A stretch of DNA of 15,335 bases from CAZCZR01 sp964503455 (GCA_964503455.1 CAZCZR010000041.1:1-15335); one strand, 5' to 3'. Numbered from the stretch's first letter, positions 1-7,395 are shown. Notes: generated by a model from the letters alone, not told the origin. Made by a program: numbers and translations.

Positions 1-41
1 AGATAAAGGACGTTTACGCCAAGACGCATCCGAGAGCTTAA
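1..41 (+). CDS. Probable 3' end of an upstream gene (partial)
   Basis: One plus-strand frame is open from the window edge and ends in IKDVYAKTHPRA followed by TAA at 39-41, 16 nt before the next ATG. Its codon choice resembles the neighbouring genes. A second frame is also open and would end in a TGA overlapping the next ATG, so the assignment is uncertain. Too little is visible to name the product. The short gap suggests cotranscription with the phosphorylase gene downstream. Confidence 0.35.
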   Translation, partial: IKDVYAKTHPRA

Positions 42-57
42 TATTGGAGGCACAATT

Positions 58-1320
58 ATGAAATTTACCGATATACTCCGCAAAAAGCGCGATGGTTCGG
101 AGCTTTGCGAGGAGGAAATAAAATTTTTTATAGACGGCTGTATGTCGGGCGCTATACCCGATTATCAGATCTCCGCGTTTTTGATGGCGGTTTACTTTCG
201 CGGCATGACTGTTGATGAAACGGTGCATCTTACCCTTGCCATGCGCGATTCGGGAACGGTTGCCGATCTTTCCGGCGTAGCGGGCAAAAAAGCGGATAAA
301 CACTCCACAGGCGGAGTCGGGGATAAGACTACGCTTGTCGTAGCTCCCATAGCGGCGGCCTGCGGTGTGAATATGCTTAAAATGAGCGGCAGAGGTCTCG
401 GTCATACCGGAGGCACTGTTGACAAGCTGGAATCCATACCCGGCTTCAGAACGGAATTTTCGGCGGAGGAGATTGTAAAAACGGGTTCAAAAACTCATAT
501 AATGATCTGCTCGCAGTCCGAAAGCATCGCTCCGGCGGATAAGCTTTTATATTCGCTAAGAGATGTCACCGAAACTATCGACTCCATACCGCTTATCGCG
601 TCAAGCATCATGTCAAAAAAGCTCGCCGTCGGCGCCGATGTGATTGTTTTGGACGTTAAATACGGAAGCGGAGCTTTTATGAAAACGAAGGAGTCCGCCC
701 AAGAGCTTGCGGATATGATGGTGAAAATAGGGACTATCGCCGGAGTAAGCACATCGGCGGTGCTTTCCGACATGAACAAGCCTTTGGGCTTCGCTGTCGG
801 CAACGCGCTTGAGGTCATGGAAGCCATAGATGTTTTGAAAAACCGCTCAAGGGCTGACGATCTTACGGAGGAGTGCGTACTGCTCGCGGGGGAGATACTT
901 TTTCAATGCGGGATCGCGCCCGATAAAGAGGAGTGCCGCTTAAAGGCGCGCCGCGCTTTGGAGGACGGCAGCGCGCTTGAAAAGTTCCGTGAATGTATAG
1001 AGGCTCAAGGCGGAAACGCGGAGGTTATAAACGATTTCTCACTCTTTCCAAGGGCGAGATACACGCTCGACATTCTGTCGGGGAAAAGCGGAATGATCAC
1101 CGCCGTAGACTGCGCGGAAATAGGCCGCTGCTCGGCTCTTACCGGCGCGGGACGCTTTGAAAAGGGCGATGACATTGATCCCGCGGCGGGACTTATAATA
1201 CGCAAAAAGCCCGGCGACCGTGTAACGGCAGGCGATGTTCTTGCCGAGCTGCACACATCAAAAACGGATAACTACGAGGAAATATCCGCCCGTCTTGCGG
1301 AGGCTTATGTAATTGAATAA
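58..1320 (+). CDS. pdp: Pyrimidine-nucleoside (thymidine) phosphorylase
   Basis: This cytosolic salvage enzyme of the thymidine/pyrimidine-nucleoside phosphorylase family splits pyrimidine (deoxy)nucleosides with phosphate into base and (deoxy)ribose-1-phosphate. The 420-residue product is near full length for the family (about 430-440). The family signature lies around residues 110-125 (SGRGLGHTGGTVDKLE), and the phosphate-binding stretch KHSTGGVGDK at 81-90. R168, S183 and K187 align, with a constant offset of three, to the base-binding R171, S186 and K190 of the E. coli enzyme. The ATG at 58 follows GGAGG at 46-50. Whether it prefers thymidine only (deoA-like) or also uridine (pdp-like) cannot be decided here. 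No promoter is visible, so it probably belongs to an operon that begins left of the window. Confidence 0.93.
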   Translation: MKFTDILRKKRDGSELCEEEIKFFIDGCMSGAIPDYQISAFLMAVYFRGMTVDETVHLTLAMRDSGTVADLSGVAGKKADKHSTGGVGDKTTLVVAPIAAACGVNMLKMSGRGLGHTGGTVDKLESIPGFRTEFSAEEIVKTGSKTHIMICSQSESIAPADKLLYSLRDVTETIDSIPLIASSIMSKKLAVGADVIVLDVKYGSGAFMKTKESAQELADMMVKIGTIAGVSTSAVLSDMNKPLGFAVGNALEVMEAIDVLKNRSRADDLTEECVLLAGEILFQCGIAPDKEECRLKARRALEDGSALEKFRECIEAQGGNAEVINDFSLFPRARYTLDILSGKSGMITAVDCAEIGRCSALTGAGRFEKGDDIDPAAGLIIRKKPGDRVTAGDVLAELHTSKTDNYEEISARLAEAYVIE

Positions 1321-1324
1321 TATC

Positions 1325-1366
1325 AGGCGGCGCGGACAAATTCATACCTGAACGTCCGCGCCGCCT
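1325..1366. terminator. Shared hairpin between convergent genes
   Basis: A perfect 13-bp GC-rich inverted repeat (1325-1337 with 1354-1366, arm AGGCGGCGCGGAC) with a 16-nt loop begins 4 nt after the phosphorylase stop codon and ends 7 nt before the stop codon of the convergent nitroreductase gene. No long T tract follows on either strand, so it is not a textbook intrinsic terminator. Its position nevertheless suggests it ends or protects both transcripts. Confidence 0.6.
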
Positions 1367-1373
1367 ATGATTT

Positions 1374-1937
1374 TCAAACCAATATCTCTTCCAGCGTTCT
1401 TTTCGGCACATGAAGATCGCCGTTTTCATCGCTTGAATATCTCACATCGCCGTCTTTTATATCCTCAACGCTGCTTTTCTGCGACGAGTGTCCCACAGCT
1501 ATAAGATTCAACACCTTCAAATTCGGCGCAAGACGCAAAACCCTTCCTATCTTTTCTTTGTCTATCGCCCCAAGCCAGCAGGTGGCAAGGCCCATATCGG
1601 CGGCGCCCAAAACAATATACGCTCCCGCCGTGCCAAGCTCCACATCGCAGGAGCCGGACTTGATGTCCGTATCCGCAAGGATAGCTATATATGCCGGCGG
1701 CTGCTCATTTTCCTTCGGTCCGTCCTCCGGATGATACCCCGACCACTTTATATATTCAAACACCTTTCCGGCTTCCGCCCTGTCTGTCACAAGACGAAAC
1801 TTTAGCGGCTGCATATTCGCCCCATACGGAGCCAGACGCGCATAGTCAACAAGCTGTTCAAGCTGTTCCTCCGCCACAGGCTCGCCGTTGTATTTTCTTA
1901 CGGTTCTTCTTGCCGTAACCAGCTTATCGAATTTCAT
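1374..1937 (-). CDS. Nitroreductase family FMN-dependent oxidoreductase
   Basis: The 187-residue product belongs to the nitroreductase (FMN-binding) superfamily, whose members reduce nitro groups, quinones or flavins with NAD(P)H. The N-terminal ARRTVRKYNGEPV (residues 9-21) matches the RRS(I/V)RKF-type FMN phosphate-binding start of the family. GTAGAYIVLGAADMGLATCWLGAI in the middle matches the conserved helix and following loop. The C-terminal VGHSS region corresponds to the usual VGYP-like motif. The length fits the short single-domain subgroup. The ATG at 1937 is preceded on the minus strand by GGGAAGG. It is a single-gene unit converging on the phosphorylase gene. The physiological substrate is not predictable from sequence. 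Confidence 0.85.
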   Translation of the reverse strand: MKFDKLVTARRTVRKYNGEPVAEEQLEQLVDYARLAPYGANMQPLKFRLVTDRAEAGKVFEYIKWSGYHPEDGPKENEQPPAYIAILADTDIKSGSCDVELGTAGAYIVLGAADMGLATCWLGAIDKEKIGRVLRLAPNLKVLNLIAVGHSSQKSSVEDIKDGDVRYSSDENGDLHVPKRTLEEILV

Positions 1938-2009
1938 AAAATTTTACCTTCCCTTCCGCGCCCGTAAAAAAGAGAAACAAAAATGCCTTTTCTCTTTACA
2001 AGACGCAAA

Positions 2010-2037
2010 TATATATTGTAAATATATCTTATCACAA
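2010..2037 (-). promoter_or_regulatory. Possible sigma-A promoter of the nitroreductase gene
   Basis: On the minus strand TTGTGA (2032-2037) lies 16 nt from TATATA (2010-2015), about 75 nt upstream of the nitroreductase start. The region is AT-rich and has other near matches, including TTGACG at 2041-2046. The exact hexamers are therefore uncertain. Confidence 0.3.
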
Positions 2038-2106
2038 AACCGTCAAAAGCGCAACCCCCGATACAGTAATAAAATCAATATTTTTCAGCTGCCGGCAAAA
2101 AAATCG

Positions 2107-2135
2107 GCGGCGTTATATTTAATAATATTTGCCGC
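2107..2135. repeat. Inverted repeat upstream of spoVAD
   Basis: GCGGC (2107-2111) pairs with GCCGC (2131-2135), and ATATT (2115-2119) pairs with AATAT (2124-2128) around a TAAT loop. The result is a two-part hairpin about 65 nt upstream of the spoVAD start. It could be an operator, an RNA structure or chance. No convincing promoter could be placed next to it. Confidence 0.35.
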
Positions 2136-2197
2136 TCGATGTATAAAAACATTATCTTTGGAAATCATAGCGATATATCTTACCGAAAGGACTGCTT

Positions 2198-3211
2198 ATG
2201 CAAATGGGATCAAGACGCCAGACAATAGAATTTAAAAACGGAGTGTACATCCTTGAGGCCGCTTCCACAGCCGGAGTCAAAGAAGGCGAAGGGCCTCTGC
2301 GCTCGGAATTTGACGCGGTGCTTACCGATGACAGGTGCGGCGAGGACAGCTGGGAGCTTGCTCAAAGCCGTATGCAGGAGGACACCGTAAGGCTTGTACT
2401 GGACAAGGCGAACGAAAGATGCGAAAATATAGGCTGTATTTTTTCGGGCGATCTGCTGAATCAGTGCGCGGGTACTCATTACGCGATGCGAAATCTGGAT
2501 ATACCTTTTCTCGGTCTTTACGGGGCCTGCTCCACAATGTCCGAAAGCCTTATAATGGCGGCGGCGTATATAAGCGGCGGCTTTATGGAAAAGGCTATCG
2601 CCACGACTTCAAGTCATTTTTGCTCGGCGGAAAGACAGTTCCGCTATCCGCTTGAATACGGCGGGCAAAGGACTCCGTCGGCGCAGTGGACAGTCACAGG
2701 CTGCGGCGCTATGCTTTTAAGCCGCCACCAAGGCGGCGCGGCCCGCGTGACCGGCGCGGCAATAGGAAAAGCGATAGACTTCGGCGTGACCGATGTGAAC
2801 AATATGGGCGCTGCCATGGCTCCCGCCGCGGCTGATACTCTTACGGCGCTTTTTTCCGAAACCCATACCCGTCCGGAGGATTACGACCTTATCCTTACCG
2901 GCGACCTCGGTGTCGTCGGCAGCGATATTTTTACCGAGCTTATGATGGAGGAAGGCTACGACATAGGCGAACTGCATATGGATTGCGGCAAGATGATATA
3001 CGACATTGAGGCTCAGGACGTTCACGCCGGCGGCAGCGGATGCGGATGCAGCGCAAGCGTTCTGTGCGGAAAAATATACAATGATCTCAAAAATAAATTG
3101 TATGACAAAATAATATTTATGGCAACGGGCGCGCTTATGAGCATCACCGAGCTTAATCAGGGCGAGAGCATACCGTCGGTGGCGCACGCCGTTATAATGG
3201 AAAGGAACTGA
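2198..3211 (+). CDS. spoVAD: Stage V sporulation protein AD
   Basis: SpoVAD is the thiolase-fold, dipicolinic-acid-binding component of the SpoVA machinery. That machinery moves Ca-DPA into the developing spore and releases it at germination. The 337 residues match the usual length of about 338. Recognisable family stretches include the N-terminal GVYILEAASTAGVKEGEGPL, DSWELAQSRMQEDT near residue 51, the central FLGLYGACSTMSESL, and TTSSHFCSAERQFRYPLEYGGQRTPSAQWTVTG split around residues 134-166. The C-terminal DVHAGGSGCGCSASV is also present. The ATG at 2198 has AAAGGA at 2186-2191, and a second ATG two codons later is possible. It abuts spoVAE. Forespore (sigma-G) expression is expected from the family, but I could not identify a matching promoter. 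spoVAC, normally just upstream, is absent; a divergent nitroreductase gene is there instead. Confidence 0.95.
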   Translation: MQMGSRRQTIEFKNGVYILEAASTAGVKEGEGPLRSEFDAVLTDDRCGEDSWELAQSRMQEDTVRLVLDKANERCENIGCIFSGDLLNQCAGTHYAMRNLDIPFLGLYGACSTMSESLIMAAAYISGGFMEKAIATTSSHFCSAERQFRYPLEYGGQRTPSAQWTVTGCGAMLLSRHQGGAARVTGAAIGKAIDFGVTDVNNMGAAMAPAAADTLTALFSETHTRPEDYDLILTGDLGVVGSDIFTELMMEEGYDIGELHMDCGKMIYDIEAQDVHAGGSGCGCSASVLCGKIYNDLKNKLYDKIIFMATGALMSITELNQGESIPSVAHAVIMERN

Positions 3212-3212
3212 T

Positions 3213-3569
3213 ATGGATTATCTGAAAGCATTTACGGTGGGCGGCCTGATATGCGTCATCGGGCAGATACTTATAGACAAAACCAAGCTTACGCCCGCGA
3301 GAATACTCGTGACCTTTGTGATTGCCGGAGCTGCGCTTCATGTGCTGGGCGTACATCAGTACCTGATCGATTTTGCCAAGGCCGGCGCCACTGTGCCGCT
3401 GACCGGCTTCGGCTATCTGCTTGCCGAGGGCGCAAGAAAAGCGGTTATGGAAAAAGGCGTTCTCGGCATATTTACCGGCGGCATAACAGCGGCGGCGGCA
3501 GGCATTTCGTCGGCGCTGATCTTCGGCTTTCTTGCGGCTGTGATCTTCAAGCCGAAAGCGAAAAAGTGA
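3213..3569 (+). CDS. spoVAE: Stage V sporulation protein AE (SpoVAE/SpoVAEb)
   Basis: This small polytopic inner-membrane protein of 118 residues is a conserved part of the SpoVA DPA-channel complex. The N-terminus (YLKAFTVGGLICVIGQILIDKTKLTPARILV) is typical of the SpoVAE/SpoVAEb family. About four hydrophobic segments follow, including LVTFVIAGAALHVLGV, a central GFGYLLAEGARKAV loop and the C-terminal GGITAAAAGISSALIFGFLAAVIFKPKAKK. The length agrees with the roughly 116 residues usual for the family. The start lies 1 nt after the spoVAD stop, and its ribosome binding site AAAGGA (3201-3206) lies inside spoVAD, so the two are translationally linked. A terminator follows 16 nt after the stop. 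Confidence 0.93.
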   Translation: MDYLKAFTVGGLICVIGQILIDKTKLTPARILVTFVIAGAALHVLGVHQYLIDFAKAGATVPLTGFGYLLAEGARKAVMEKGVLGIFTGGITAAAAGISSALIFGFLAAVIFKPKAKK

Positions 3570-3585
3570 ACAGACCTTGAATCCT

Positions 3586-3623
3586 AACGCCCTCCGGCAA
3601 GCTTTTTTTGGAGGGCGTTTTTT
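3586..3623 (+). terminator. Rho-independent terminator of spoVAD-spoVAE
   Basis: A perfect 10-bp stem, AACGCCCTCC (3586-3595) with GGAGGGCGTT (3610-3619), has a 14-nt loop and is followed by a six-T run (3618-3623) and a further T-rich stretch. This is a classic intrinsic terminator. Confidence 0.92.
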
Positions 3624-3698
3624 GTTTTCGCAATTTTGCGCGCTGTTAAATTTTGGGGAGAATAACGCGCAAATCAGGGGGATTTTTTTGAAAACACC

Positions 3699-3727
3699 TT
3701 TACAAACGCCAAAAAGTATAGTATAAT
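3699..3727 (+). promoter_or_regulatory. Sigma-A promoter of the yqeG-aroE-aroK operon
   Basis: TTTACA (3699-3704), a 17-nt spacer and a perfect TATAAT (3722-3727) lie 36 nt upstream of the yqeG start codon. The predicted leader is short, about 30 nt. Confidence 0.85.
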
Positions 3728-3763
3728 TATGTAAGTAAAATCAGGACTTTACGGAGAAATGAT

Positions 3764-4270
3764 ATGAAAAATATATTCAGTCCCGACTTCCGCTTTGAGT
3801 CGGTCGGAAGCATACCGGGGGATTTTTTTAAGAGCAACGGAATAAAATACGTTGTGTGCGATATAGACAACACCCTTATTGACGACAACGAGCCGGAGCC
3901 GGACGAAAGAGCCTTCTCTTTTTTAGAGCGTCTCAAGCGCGAGAACATAGGCATATGCCTTGTGTCAAACAACAACAAAGACAGAGTTGCGGCGTTTAAT
4001 AAAGATCTCGGTCTGCACGCCGTGAGCCGCGCCGCCAAGCCTTTGGGTTTCAGAATAAGCCGCGCCGTCAAAAAGATGGGCGGCACAAGAAAAAACACCA
4101 TTCTTATCGGCGATCAGATCTTCACCGATATTATCGGGGGAAAAGCGGCGGGACTCAAAACCCTGCTCGTAACTCCCGTCAATCCCGGAAAAGAAACACG
4201 TTTTTTTAAAGTGAAGCGGTATTTTGAGAAAAAGGTCCTGAAGGACTTAAGAGGTGACAGCAATGAATAA
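3764..4270 (+). CDS. yqeG: YqeG family HAD-type phosphatase
   Basis: This 168-residue HAD-superfamily hydrolase is of the YqeG type (about 172 residues in Bacillus). All four HAD motifs are visible: motif I DIDNTL with nucleophile and acid/base D33 and D35, motif II SNN at 68-70, motif III lysine K92 in AAKPLGF, and motif IV GDQIFTD with D117 and D122. The catalytic set is intact and the protein should be an active cytosolic phosphatase. The natural substrate is not settled for the family. The ATG at 3764 has GGAG at 3753-3756. Its last 8 nt overlap the start of aroE, which implies translational coupling. In Bacillus yqeG also lies near aroE, but with yqeH between them; yqeH is absent here. 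Confidence 0.92.
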   Translation: MKNIFSPDFRFESVGSIPGDFFKSNGIKYVVCDIDNTLIDDNEPEPDERAFSFLERLKRENIGICLVSNNNKDRVAAFNKDLGLHAVSRAAKPLGFRISRAVKKMGGTRKNTILIGDQIFTDIIGGKAAGLKTLLVTPVNPGKETRFFKVKRYFEKKVLKDLRGDSNE

Positions 4271-5108
4271 AGTAACCGGAAAAACAAAGCAGCTCGGCAT
4301 AATAGGCTGTCCGGCGGATCACAGCTTCTCGCCGGTGATGCACAACTTCATATCGGAGTGTCTTGGTCTTGATTACATATACTGCGCGTGGCGCGTGGAG
4401 CCGGGACACGTCAGGGAAGCCGCCGACGGCATACGCGCGATGAATATTGCCGGCATAAATGTCACGGCGCCGCATAAATATGAGATTATGAAGTATCTTG
4501 ATGAGGTGTCGGAGCAGGCGCGTCTGCTCGGATCGGTCAATACGGTGGTCAACCGCGGCGGCAGGCTTATCGGCTATAACACCGACGCCGACGGATTCCT
4601 GCGCGCGCTTGAATACGAGGGCGTGTCGCCTTCGGGGGCAAGGGTGCTTCTTTTGGGCGCGGGAGGCGCGGCAAAGCCTCTTTGCGTAAGACTCGCGCAG
4701 TCAGGCATAAAAAGCATTGATATAGTAAACCGTACCTATGAAAAAGCGGCGGCAACAGCCGAATACGTCCGCTTGGCAGCAGGCTTTAAAGCGGCATCGG
4801 CGCCAAAGGCTCCTTTCGGGCATTACGATCTTGTGATCAACACCACCTCCGCCGGCATGGAGCCGCAGCTTGACAAATGCCCTATCGAGGATATGAGCTT
4901 CATTGATAAAGACACCTTTGCTGCCGACATCATATACAATCCCGAAAAGACGCTTTTCCTGCGCCGCGCCGAGGAACTGGGCGCCGGGATCATGAACGGT
5001 CTCGGTATGCTTATATGTCAGGGGCTGAGCGCTTACGAGCTGTTCACGGGCGCCGCGCTTGAAGAGGATATGTACCGAAAAATCAAACGCGAGCTGTTCG
5101 GCGCGTAA
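4263..5108 (+). CDS. aroE: Shikimate dehydrogenase (NADP+)
   Basis: AroE reduces 3-dehydroshikimate to shikimate with NADPH in the cytosolic chorismate pathway. From the ATG at 4263 the protein has 281 residues, within the family range. Visible motifs are the substrate-binding SFSPVMHN (21-28) and NVTAPHK (66-72) with catalytic K72. GYNTDADG (104-111) carries catalytic D108. The Rossmann loop GAGGAA is at 132-137, NRT at 156-158 is the usual NADP-preferring stretch, and the NTTSAGM and NGLGMLICQG motifs follow. A GTG at 4254 would add three residues. It is rejected because the GAGGTG containing it (4251-4256) is best read as the ribosome binding site for the ATG at 4263. The start overlaps the yqeG stop by 8 nt, and aroK follows 46 nt downstream. 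Confidence 0.95.
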   Translation: MNKVTGKTKQLGIIGCPADHSFSPVMHNFISECLGLDYIYCAWRVEPGHVREAADGIRAMNIAGINVTAPHKYEIMKYLDEVSEQARLLGSVNTVVNRGGRLIGYNTDADGFLRALEYEGVSPSGARVLLLGAGGAAKPLCVRLAQSGIKSIDIVNRTYEKAAATAEYVRLAAGFKAASAPKAPFGHYDLVINTTSAGMEPQLDKCPIEDMSFIDKDTFAADIIYNPEKTLFLRRAEELGAGIMNGLGMLICQGLSAYELFTGAALEEDMYRKIKRELFGA

Positions 5109-5154
5109 GAATCGAAATCAGGGCCCATTCGGGCGGCGCGTTTCAGGAGGGAAT

Positions 5155-5673
5155 ATGAAAAATATAGTTCTTACAGGCTTTATGGCAACAGGCAAAACAA
5201 AGATAAGCCGGGAGCTTTCCAATGCGCTTGGCTTTGATCTGGCGGACACGGACGATATGATAGCGGAGGCCGCCGGCATGAGCATAAACGAAATATTTGA
5301 AAAATACGGCGAAGAACACTTCCGCCGTCTTGAGCGCGAAGCCGTAAAAAAAGCGGCGGCGCTTGAAAGCACGGTCATCTCCACGGGAGGCGGCACGGTA
5401 TTGTGCGCGGAAAATATGACGGAGCTTCGCAAAAACGGGATAATCTTCAATCTTGCCCCGAATTTCAGCGTCATAGCGGAGCGTATAGAGAAGGCGGCAA
5501 AGACGCGTCCTCTGCTTCAAGGGCAGTCCATCGACGATATATACAAGCGCTTTTGCGACAGGAGCAAGTACTACGACAACTGCGATTACAAGGTGAACGT
5601 CACCAATGACAGAACACCCGCCGAAAATTCGCTCCGTATCCTTGAGATCTACCGCAGCATAAACGGTATTTAA
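5155..5673 (+). CDS. aroK: Shikimate kinase
   Basis: AroK phosphorylates shikimate at the 3-hydroxyl with ATP, the step after AroE. The protein has 172 residues, the normal size. The P-loop is GFMATGKTK (8-16), the shikimate-contacting DTDD is at 31-34, R57/R58 follow, and GGG at 78-80 is the usual substrate-binding and Walker-B-like region. The lid arginine is R118 in TRPLL. The open frame extends upstream into aroE, but the ATG at 5155 is directly preceded by a near-perfect AGGAGGG at 5145-5151 and gives the family's usual N-terminus (MKNIVLTGFM), so that start is chosen. It is the third gene of the yqeG-aroE-aroK unit. I see no clear intrinsic terminator after it. Confidence 0.95.
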   Translation: MKNIVLTGFMATGKTKISRELSNALGFDLADTDDMIAEAAGMSINEIFEKYGEEHFRRLEREAVKKAAALESTVISTGGGTVLCAENMTELRKNGIIFNLAPNFSVIAERIEKAAKTRPLLQGQSIDDIYKRFCDRSKYYDNCDYKVNVTNDRTPAENSLRILEIYRSINGI

Positions 5674-5714
5674 AAATCGTCCGGCATAAATAATCCTACA
5701 TATGAAAAAAGCAC

Positions 5715-5743
5715 TTGCAAAAGAGCGGAGCCTGTGGTATAAT
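5715..5743 (+). promoter_or_regulatory. Sigma-A promoter with extended -10 for ynzC-asnS-TPR
   Basis: TTGCAA (5715-5720), a 17-nt spacer ending GTGG and a perfect TATAAT (5738-5743) carry the TG of an extended -10 element. The promoter is 37 nt upstream of the ynzC start and separates this unit from aroK. Confidence 0.87.
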
Positions 5744-5780
5744 ATAATGTAAATTTTAAATATGGAAGGGATCGGCTAAA

Positions 5781-5948
5781 ATGACGCATGAAAAAATCGA
5801 GCGCATCAATGAGCTTGCGAGAAAATCGAGGACCGCTCCTCTGACGGAGGCGGAGCTTTGTGAACAGGCGGAGCTTCGGCGCGAGTACCTTGAAGCGATA
5901 AAGAAAAATTTCCGGCAGACACTGGAATCGATCACTGTCGAACAGTAG
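5781..5948 (+). CDS. ynzC: DUF896 family small protein (YnzC-like)
   Basis: This 55-codon gene begins MTHEKIERINELARKSRT and ends ITVEQ. It matches the DUF896/YnzC family: short, soluble, two-helix cytosolic proteins with the pattern IxRINELAxKxKxxxLTxxExxEQxxLRxEYL. Here that reads KIERINELARKSRTAPLTEAE followed by EQAELRREYLEAIKKNFRQTL. In Bacillus a paralogue lies near SOS genes, but the biochemical role is not known. A GGAAGGG at 5764-5770 is a reasonable, somewhat distant ribosome binding site, and the strong promoter above fits. It is the first gene of a probable operon with asnS 58 nt downstream. Confidence 0.9.
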   Translation: MTHEKIERINELARKSRTAPLTEAELCEQAELRREYLEAIKKNFRQTLESITVEQ

Positions 5949-6006
5949 ATTGTTAAAAAAATTCTCAAATCATACAACGGAGCAGCAGCAAATAACGGAG
6001 GACATC

Positions 6007-7395
6007 ATGAAAACAACAGTAAAACAAATTTTCAGAGGCGCGGAGGAGCTCGGCGGGAAAACCGTCACCGTGTCCGGCTGGGTCAGAACCCTGCGCGCAA
6101 GCAAGAACTTCGGTTTCATAGAGCTTAATGACGGAACCTTTTTCAAAAACATTCAAATAGTGATAGACGCTGGCATGGAAAATTATGCCGAAGTATCAAA
6201 GCTCAATGTCGGCGCGGCGGTGACGGTCGAGGGCGAACTGGTCCTTACTCCCGAAGCAAAGCAGCCGTTTGAGATACACGCCGCCGCGGTAATTATCGAG
6301 GGCGTGTCCGCTCCCGATTACCCGCTTCAGAAAAAGCGCCACTCATTCGAGTATCTGCGCACCATATCGCATCTGCGTCCGAGAACGAACACCTTTTCCG
6401 CCGTGTTCCGCGTGAGATCTCTTATCGCTTACGCGATACACAAATTCTTCAACGAGCGCAACTTCGTATACGTGCATACCCCGATAATCACGGGCAGCGA
6501 CGCCGAGGGCGCCGGCGAGATGTTCAGGGTCACCACATTGGACATGGCAAACGTTCCCAAAAACAAGGACGGCAGCGTTGATTATTCAAACGACTTCTTC
6601 GGCAAAAGCACCAACCTTACGGTAAGCGGTCAGCTCAATGTCGAAACGTACTGTATGGCATTCAGAAATGTTTACACCTTCGGTCCCACCTTCAGGGCGG
6701 AACATTCCAACACAACGCGTCATGCCGCGGAGTTCTGGATGATAGAGCCGGAAATGGCTTTTGCGGATCTTTCGGATGATATGGACACAGCGGAAGCTAT
6801 GCTTAAGTATATCATCTCATACTGTCTTGAAAACGCGCCGGAGGAGATGGATTTCTTTAACCGGTTCATCGACAAGGGGCTTCTTGACAGGCTGCAAAAC
6901 ATCCTTGAAAACGACTTTGCCCGCATATCGTATACCGAAGCGATAGAGCTGCTTAAAAAGAACAATGATAATTTCGATTATCACGTTGAATGGGGTTCGG
7001 ATCTTCAAACGGAGCATGAGCGCTATCTGACGGAGGAGGTCTACAAAAAGCCTGTATTTGTGACGGACTACCCCAAGGAGATAAAGGCGTTCTATATGAA
7101 GCTGAACGAGGACGGAAAGACCGTTGCGGCTATGGATCTTCTTGTGCCGGGCATCGGAGAGATAATCGGCGGCTCGCAGCGCGAGGAAAACTACGATGTG
7201 CTTCTTTCGCGTATGAACGAGTGCGGTCTTGACCCGAAGGATTACGACTGGTACCTCGATTTGAGACGCTACGGCACCAACAAACACGCGGGATACGGTC
7301 TCGGCTTTGAGCGGGCGGTAATGTATATCACCGGTATGGGCAATATCCGCGATGTGCTGCCGTTCCCGAGGACAGTCGGCACCGCTGAATTTTAA
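6007..7395 (+). CDS. asnS: Asparaginyl-tRNA synthetase
   Basis: AsnS is a class IIb aminoacyl-tRNA synthetase that charges tRNA-Asn with asparagine in the cytosol. The 462 residues match the roughly 466 of E. coli. The N-terminal OB-fold anticodon-binding domain (about 1-110) includes VTVSGWVRTLRASKNFGFIELNDG. The catalytic domain shows motif 2 as FRAEHSNTTRHAAEFWMIEPE near residues 227-247 and motif 3 as GYGLGFERAVMYITGMGNIRDVLPFPR at the C-terminus. The frame is open further upstream, but GGAGG at 5997-6001 places the start at 6007, which gives the normal N-terminus. The 58-nt gap from ynzC shows no T-box specifier structure, unlike many Firmicute synthetase genes, so regulation probably lies at the upstream promoter. 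Confidence 0.96.
   Translation: MKTTVKQIFRGAEELGGKTVTVSGWVRTLRASKNFGFIELNDGTFFKNIQIVIDAGMENYAEVSKLNVGAAVTVEGELVLTPEAKQPFEIHAAAVIIEGVSAPDYPLQKKRHSFEYLRTISHLRPRTNTFSAVFRVRSLIAYAIHKFFNERNFVYVHTPIITGSDAEGAGEMFRVTTLDMANVPKNKDGSVDYSNDFFGKSTNLTVSGQLNVETYCMAFRNVYTFGPTFRAEHSNTTRHAAEFWMIEPEMAFADLSDDMDTAEAMLKYIISYCLENAPEEMDFFNRFIDKGLLDRLQNILENDFARISYTEAIELLKKNNDNFDYHVEWGSDLQTEHERYLTEEVYKKPVFVTDYPKEIKAFYMKLNEDGKTVAAMDLLVPGIGEIIGGSQREENYDVLLSRMNECGLDPKDYDWYLDLRRYGTNKHAGYGLGFERAVMYITGMGNIRDVLPFPRTVGTAEF

Noticed and set aside
2141..2172. Sigma-G promoter for spoVAD (GTATA with CATAGCG)
   Set aside because: The spacing of 20 nt is too long, the -10 lacks the TA end of the consensus, and the predicted transcription start would leave almost no room before the ribosome binding site.
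2717..3187. 156-codon minus-strand ORF within spoVAD
   Set aside because: It lies wholly opposite the well-supported spoVAD and has no recognisable domain or ribosome binding site.
4254..4262. GTG start for aroE three codons upstream
   Set aside because: The GTG lies inside the GAGGTG that serves as ribosome binding site for the ATG at 4263, and no other ribosome binding site precedes it at the right distance.
5059..5154. N-terminal extension of shikimate kinase into aroE
   Set aside because: The extension overlaps aroE, lacks family similarity and has no ribosome binding site, whereas AGGAGGG precedes the ATG at 5155.
5949..6006. T-box leader before asnS
   Set aside because: The 58-nt gap is too short and has neither the T-box core sequence nor a terminator.
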